Positions 57,755 to 64,000 of a stretch of 64,000 nt of DNA are shown piece by piece; position 1 is the stretch's first letter, and every line of letters starts with the position of its first letter. The stretch covers positions 1,364,001 to 1,428,000 of the forward strand of contig NZ_CP046525.1 in NCBI RefSeq assembly GCF_021497965.1, written 5' to 3'. Source of the DNA: Streptococcus infantis (GTDB lineage Bacteria; Bacillota; Bacilli; Lactobacillales; Streptococcaceae). A program made the translations under genes and the position numbers. Under the pieces are notes generated by a model. The model was given only the letters and a program-made list of their open reading frames with translations, searched no databases and was not told the DNA's origin.

Positions 57755-58085
57755 TGAATGAAGAAAAAACTATATGACTACAGTAAGGGGCTCAAGTGCC
57801 CCTTATGGATTCAAGAAATCAAAAACGATAGAAAGCGTACACGAATTTGGTATTTCGCAACACCAATGCAGTTATCTTTGTTTATTGTCTTTCATCTTCA
57901 TTGTTTGTGATGATGTTGCTTTTGCGAGGATTTATTTGATTCCAATCGCACAGTTCACACACTCTATTTCATACTTACTCTATTGGTATTTCCTTATAAA
58001 TTTAGCTAAATTTTATACGGAATATGAACCTAAGGTTAAGAAAAGGCATGTCTTCATTGGAGACTATATCATTTACTTTTGATTT
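57755..58085 (+). pseudogene. TcpE-family conjugation membrane protein, frame-broken
   Basis: Begins with YDYSKGLKCPLWIQEIKNDR (family pattern YDYSKG...P.WI), followed by membrane segments that can be read in two frames (ATPMQLSLFIVFHLHCL, then LYWYFLINLAKF). TcpE is a channel subunit in Tn916, ICEBs1 and CW459tet(M)-like elements. It lies between the small membrane gene and the VirB4-like ATPase gene, the usual order. Confidence 0.7.
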
Positions 58086-58189
58086 AAATTAAACAACAGC
58101 AATCTACCACGAAGATAGAATAAAACCAATAGATGAAAATAGTTTTTGAAAAAACAAATTTATAGAAAAGGATGGATTTATTTTTTCAT

Positions 58190-61110
58190 GAGTATTATTT
58201 TAACTTACCCAATTAAAATGCAACAACAAAAATTTAGCACTCCAAAAAAAGAATAATTCAGTGTGACTTACTACGGATTCCTAACATCCTAATCACCATT
58301 ACGGATGAAGATAAAATAAGAGAAACACAAGATAACCGTTTTCTCAAATCATGAAGAAACTAAAGAAAAAAATAAGCACTTTGAGATTTCACTAATTCCA
58401 AAGATTACCTCTTAGAAGAGAAATTCCGAGACTTTTCTGGAAGCTCTGCGAATGATTAGTCGAAACTGGAGAAGAACTCTTCGCTATACGTTATATAGAG
58501 AACTGATGAGATGGAACTTCCCTATCAGTACGATTGGGTTATAGGTGAAATCAAGGTTACGTAAACAAAACAATGGTGCAACCTAAAGAACTAAGCTACT
58601 GAAAGCTTCACTGAATTCTCTGAGAAAAAGAAAAATTGCTAAATGGATTTGGGAATGAACTTCAAAAACAGATTCTTGAAATTGGTATGACGATTATAAA
58701 AGCGATGAAGAAACTAATCTTTCAAGCTTTCTACTCTTCGTGCTAATCGTCTTACTGATGAAGAACTCTGTATTATCAAACGCCATGCACTTACCTTCGT
58801 CTATATCACCGCACTTATAAGAAAGAAGGTTCCTGGCCAATCGTTCTCAATTTCAATATTAAGACACTCTAATCAAAAGTCCTTAAGGTGGTATACTCAA
58901 AACTTGAAAGTCTTATGGTTCGTCCTTTGTTACTATCCTTCCAATTGGGAAAATATCCTGTGCAATTTCAAGGTTTTCATTTAGGAGAGTTTGTCCAAAC
59001 GATTGACTTCCCTTAGAGCTACGAATAAAGGCAGGCAGAATTCATTTGATTCTAAACAAAATAAAGGGAAAATGGGGCGCTTAAACACTCGCTTTAGAAA
59101 AACATCATGGAAAGAAGGAAGGAAAACACCGATACTGTCCAACAAGATGAAAGTATATGGGGGTTTCCACCCCTAAAAAAGGTAATCTCATGAAAAAGGT
59201 GGGTAACAAAGGAAAGAAATCATTGAATACGGGGATTAACTTGTGGTATCAGCCTCAGTGTAACTCAGCTCGTCTCAAGAAGAAAGTTATTCTAAATACT
59301 CGATGATATGGGTGTTGAAATTAGCGAAGCTTACAGGCTGGCCCCTTACCCTTTTCAAGCACTTCTTTAGGAAGAATCTCTTCAGAAAAAAACACGGAGC
59401 ATGGCACCACATTGGTCACAGTGCAGAGGTTTCTCTGAACTTATGCCCTTTACAAGTACTTCCTCAGGAAATCGTATTGGGTTGGTATATCGGCCGTTGT
59501 CGATAACGGATGGACGCAGGGATAACATCGAAGAAGAGCTATTGATTCTTCAAAGAATCTTAGTCCTCTATAATGCCACTGGCGGAAATAAAGAAAGATA
59601 TCGCTGGTACGATCCTAAAAACCCACACATCAATCATTACAGGGGCAACAGGACACGGAAAATCTTTCCTGGCTCAAGATTATCTTTTTAGTGTTGCTTA
59701 CAAAATGTCAAAACACTCTATACTCGATCCAAAACGGGAACTTAGAAAATCTTATCATGAAGTAAGTTAAATTCTCCGCATTTTTGAAACTATTACCCAG
59801 ACGAAAAAACAGATTGGAAAACTTCCAATTTTGTGACTCTCGCAGTTCTCTCCCTTCTAATATGGAGTGTTTACGATACAACAATTATAGTTCTAGGAGA
59901 AAGAAAAATCCGTAGAAGTCTCTAAAAATATGCTCGAGTTTCTTTTACAAGCTGTTGATGTGTCTCAAGGATCAGAAGACTAGCAATCACAGAAAGCAAT
60001 CAAGTAATCGTAGAACGTTTAGAGCAGCAGGTTGAAACAGTAGGATTCAAACAGTTTAGGAAAACAATCTCAAACTCCCATTAAAGACTGACATCAACCA
60101 AAAAAATCTGGACAGACACCACTCCGAGCGTCTAAGCCTTCACAGCGCTAGAGTGATGTAGGATAACCAATGTCAGATGCCACGTGAAGGGCTCAAGAAA
60201 CTCTACAATGTGCAGGAAACAGAACCAGTGGGTGCTTTCATCTCGACCGTACTCATCTTGGAACAAAAGCCCACTCTCAGAGAACCGTACGGTATAACTC
60301 GCAAATATATAGAAAAATGAGAAGTGGCACTATCTACAAATGTTAGCTTCTTACCAGACAAAGCCTTGGATTCTAATGAAATCCGCGAAGGACGTCACTT
60401 AGCGGTCGCACGCATATAGTGGGACGCTCACCCTGATGAGAAGACTCATCATCACCACACAGCGATGTCGCTTTTAATTGCGCATAATCTGAAATGCTTG
60501 AGGTATCAAAGCCACTAATACGAATCGACCTAGCGTGCATGAAAAACGACCCCAGGACTTGAAGTTCACAAACTATTCTATTCACAGTATGTCACAGGTT
60601 CTGCTGGCCGTCCACACATGATTTTGAAACAAACTGGTCAGAGTGGCACGAGAGGATATTCTGAAAAAAAACGAATGTTGCGCTTGGTATTTCACTTTGT
60701 GTTTGTTTGGTATCGTTCACTACAACCAGATCGTGCTTATTATGGAATCATACTCGAATAAGTACTCCCTAGGAAAAACACAATTCTAACTAGAGTGTGT
60801 GCCCTCTGACTATACCGAACTGCACATAGTGAGTATGTCCCACTTTAGTCTCCGTAAGTAGTACAACGTTTATTATGGATGAGCTACGGAAATATTAATA
60901 TGATTGCAATAACATCTATATTGAAATGATGAGTATCGATATGCTTTTGACAAACCCGCAAATGAAAGCCCACTGTATCTTCACTATTTTGAGCAAGCGC
61001 AATAACCTAAACGGGCTCGTGAAGGTGGATATGTACAATTTGACCTCTATTGTTAAAATTTTACCTACATGGAAGACCAACAGGTTCATGCAGCCATCAC
61101 GGCTTTTTAA
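58190..61110 (+). pseudogene. VirB4-like ATPase of the conjugation channel (TcpF / Orf16-like), frame-broken
   Basis: A gene of about 2.5-2.9 kb can be followed across frames: MSIILTYPIKM at the start (58188), YLLEEKFRDFSG, LTDEELCIIKRHALTFVYI, then at 59635 GATGHGKSFLAQDYLF (Walker A), SVAYKMSK, LDPKRELRKSYHEV, later MLEFLLQAVD and IYFEYFEQ-like text near 60990. These are signatures of the Tn916 Orf16/ConE type ATPase that powers the secretion channel. Indels occur every 50-150 bp, as elsewhere in this stretch, so I take it as a real gene with sequence errors. Confidence 0.75.
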
Positions 61111-62930
61111 ATAGAATCAAGGCATGCCGGATGAGTGCTCCACAAAATGAACTTCCTTTGTCCAATCTCTTCTTGTGTAGTCATCAATGCTTAACTCATC
61201 GTTTAGTTGGCTAATCATTTACTTTTGTTCTTTTGTTCAATTTCCGAAAAACACAGTACTACTGTAAACTGACGAACTCCGAAAGATAGGATCTTCTATG
61301 GTTCCAAAACAATACAAAATTACAGAACAGGGCATACGTTACGCGAAATATCAATCATTTCATCTAGTTTGCAAATTAATTCTTTATTGGTACGCACGGT
61401 TTATTGATTCACATCTCATATAATTACTAAACCATCGAGTATTTTCTTGTCTTAAATAGGATCAGGATCGACTAAAACTACTTCTTCGATGTTTGGTAGC
61501 TCATGCTACTAGGATTCTAAGTCATATTTTGGTATTACCAATGCCCCATAGAAAATTCCGGCAGGACTTTATTATTGGATACCTCCGCAGCAAGCAATGT
61601 TGTATTTTTTCCTAACGACAAGACAAGGTCATATAGATCAAACAAAAAGATGGTGAAGTCGATTGCAGGTGAATATGCCAAAAAGACAAAAGTCTGTAAA
61701 AGTTGAGGTAGAAGTACTTAGTGCCAGTGCCATAGCTAAGAGCTGAAAACTCATATAAAGCCTATCTTCACTTGTAAATACTGGCCAAGAGAACGGCAAA
61801 TACAAAAACGTCCCAAAATGGAAAAGAAGAAGATTTCGATGATAGCAAGGCCTTGGAACTAGTGATAGTAAAGGCATTTCACTGCCGGTAAAAACAAAGA
61901 ACGTTCAATATCTGGACGAACTAGGTAATGGTGCTAATGAGGATGGGAAAAAGGAATCGTGGGTTTCTGCAATGCCAGATTTATCTTTATACGCACATTT
62001 ATGTCATCTTTAAGGATAGAAGCATTTGTCTTAGCATACAATCATTGTTATTCAATTATTAAATATAATCGCCACAAATTCTATGTGTAACAATGATTCT
62101 CATATTCCAATCGTTCTTCTTATTTCTTATTCCTCGAATGCAAGATTTAATTTTGGGTTCTTAAAAGTTATGTTGGGAGGTTAGCCTTTCCAGTATCTTA
62201 GTTTAGTTTATTAATCTGTAATTTTCTACATCGAAAAAAAATTGTAGAAAATAGATTATCATAGTTTTGATACTATTTGAAGAATCTGCCATCCTTAGTC
62301 TACTGGTCTAGTCTTAAGTTATTAGTTTCGGTAGTTGCTACAGGGTGTCATACTACTTCCTAATATGTAAGTACAAAGCAGAATTATTCAATTTATCCTG
62401 GCGTCTAAAGCTAGAATGGTAACATCTGAATATGGTACTTTCTTTCTCAGGTCGAGAATGCGTACATAAAACAAAAGAAATTACATCTCAAATTCCAACT
62501 CAAAGCTTGAAGACAGCTCAACATCTGGAACTTTACACTAGCAGGTGCTGGATTTGCTAGTTGAATGTAATGGAATAGCAAGAGCACTTCCAAAAATATT
62601 GGCTCCTATTTTACACAAGAGATTCAAATCCATCTATAGAGAATCCGCAGCCTAACCAAGCTGAAAAACTCCAAATTACACCGAACCCTTCTGAAAAAAC
62701 TAATCATAAAATAGAAACATTCATAAAAACATTCAAAAGCCCGTTGTTACTTTAATGTTCCCACAAGAAACTACTCCACACTAATGAGAATTTCAAACTC
62801 TGAAGGAAGAGAAAGAATTTCACCTTCAAGCAGCATCGGATCAATAATATTGAACAGCAATTAGAAAAAATATAAGATTCCAATCAATGTATTAACACAA
62901 GGTTCAAATGCTTTTCACTCGTGCTTATCG
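61111..62930 (+). other. Frame-broken region, probably the membrane (VirB6-like) gene of the transfer module
   Basis: Short starts such as MVPKQYKITEQG at 61299 and, near 62640-62760, a Pro/Asn/Gln-rich stretch (ENPQPNQAEKLQITPNPSEK) can be read, but no gene stays open. In Tn916-like elements the gene between the VirB4-like ATPase and the lysozyme codes for a large membrane protein. The evidence for it here is only position. Confidence 0.4.
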
Positions 62931-64000
62931 AAAAACAATGGACACAGATAATAAATTGAAAGCAAATATCGAACGACGTAATCGATGTACTCAACGACTA
63001 AAATCAACTGAGAGGAGAACTAAATGAACATTAAAATACGCTCAAGAAATTGCCTTCCCAAAAATCCTTTTGAAGAAACACTTTACAATCTTTATAGAGA
63101 AGAAAACGTTCTGTCGATGTCCTTGTTAATTTTTTTTCCGTTTAGAGGAAGAACAAGAACAAATTATGACCAAGTTAAATCTCATTCTGTGTTTTGGATG
63201 CTACTAAGTGGGAGATTCGGAACGTCTTAATTTACGGCTTATATTAAACCCTAAAATTAGAAAAGGAGATTCTAGAAAAAAAACTAAAATGGTATCTATT
63301 GTCCTTGCCTCATTCCATTAATAATCCAGTCTTCTGTAATTATAATCTCATGGGAGTAATGGGGGAAGTGCAAATAAGATCTCCCAAAACATCAAAAGAT
63401 TTCAAATATGCTGAACACTGGTCAGATGGAGGACCCATATACACATAATCTCCTTGTTATCGGTATGGTATACAAGGGCTGAACATTAGACGGCTTTTTA
63501 GAACATTAGGAATCGCGTTTGACCGAAACAGTATTAACGGGAGGAAAAACTTTAGAATGGGAAGCTAAGTCTAAACTTAAGATGTTCGTGGGAATTGTAG
63601 CAATCGCATTAAATGAAAGTTCACTAGGAACGGCTGGTGGTGGCACGAAATCCAGGCGCTAATATGTTTGGCTTTGTGCATTTGACTCCAATCCAGACAA
63701 CGCGAAGGAATTCAATGATGATATAGCAGGTGGTTAGTCTAAATCAAGCAAACAATTATTGGAAATAAAAAGAAAACCTTTAAAATACAGGTGATAAAAG
63801 CTCTCAAGTAGCGAATGAACTCTTAATAGTTATATAGAGGTGGAGTATATTTTTACAGACACTGCGGTTCGGAAAACGGAGAGCAGAAACCATGCAAAAA
63901 CACTCGATCCAGTATATAGAGAAACATGGAGGAACTCCAACAGCATCCAAAGGAAACAAATGTCCTGGTTCTAGAATCACTTCAAGCGAAATTCCATCAG
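62931..64000 (+). pseudogene. Cell-wall hydrolase of the transfer module (lysozyme part of Orf14-like protein), frame-broken and cut by window end
   Basis: Towards the end the frames give GGKTLEWEAKSKLKMFVGI, VAIALNESSLGTAGG, NMFGFVAFDSNPDNAKEFND, TMQKLDRVYREHGGTP-like and SSEIPSG. This matches the lysozyme-like domain (bacteriophage T4/phage tail type) of the bifunctional wall hydrolases in ICESt3- and Tn916-type elements; the CHAP or NlpC/P60 part would be beyond the window. Such enzymes open the wall for the conjugation channel. Confidence 0.65.

Overview
The window reads as mitis-group Streptococcus DNA (S. mitis/oralis-like). It is AT-rich, it carries a dexB next to an AliA/AliC/AliD-family oligopeptide-binding lipoprotein gene, a UPF0371 gene and a streptococcal glmS, and it contains repeated copies of the 3' end of rpsI (ribosomal protein uS9). 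No tRNA, rRNA or CRISPR array was seen.

Layout. (1) 1-5.2 kb is chromosomal: ali-family gene (cut by the window edge), dexB, UPF0371. In pneumococcus the capsule locus lies between dexB and aliA; here 168 bp separate dexB from the ali gene and no capsule gene is present. (2) About 4.2-20.8 kb is full of small insertions and deletions. glmS (essential in most bacteria), UPF0371, a heavy-metal P-type ATPase and an IS256-type transposase can still be read across frames. The same fault returns at about 56.2-64 kb, while 1-4.2 kb and 20.8-56.2 kb are almost clean. I take the broken stretches mainly as unpolished assembly sequence, not real decay. (3) 13.8-26.6 kb holds five copies of the rpsI 3' end, all facing the minus strand and each followed by its own rho-independent terminator. 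These look like attachment sites of integrative elements stacked at rpsI. Segments between them carry a heavy-metal ATPase with an IS256 remnant, a membrane operon (TMEM175 fragment, K+ channel, DUF389), and gshF (glutathione synthesis).

(4) From the last copy (26.34 kb) to beyond the window end lies what I read as an integrative conjugative element (ICE) of the Tn916/ICESt3 superfamily. Its left 21 kb is cargo that looks defensive. First comes a minus-strand cluster at 26.65-36.27 kb: a UvrD-type helicase with two PD-(D/E)XK/Fe-S nuclease modules, a HAD phosphatase, a tiny zinc ribbon, a double AAA+ ATPase, a WYL regulator, a coiled-coil protein and a possible PUA-like/PD-(D/E)XK nuclease. 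Then come a further PD-(D/E)XK nuclease, a restriction-modification locus with an N4-type methyltransferase, a controller protein with C-boxes and two paralogous putative endonuclease subunits, an ASCH-like protein, and a Ser/Thr kinase with two partner genes. Next is the ICE control module (XRE repressor, unknown 335-aa protein, ImmA/IrrE protease) with a divergent promoter and two matching operators, then the transfer module: two DUF961 proteins, FtsK-type coupling protein, oriT, MobT relaxase, and frame-broken TcpE, VirB4-like ATPase and lysozyme genes. An integrase and full-length rpsI are expected beyond position 64000.

The strongest candidates for an undescribed system are the helicase/AAA/WYL/nuclease cluster and the R-M locus with paired R subunits of no family I recognise.
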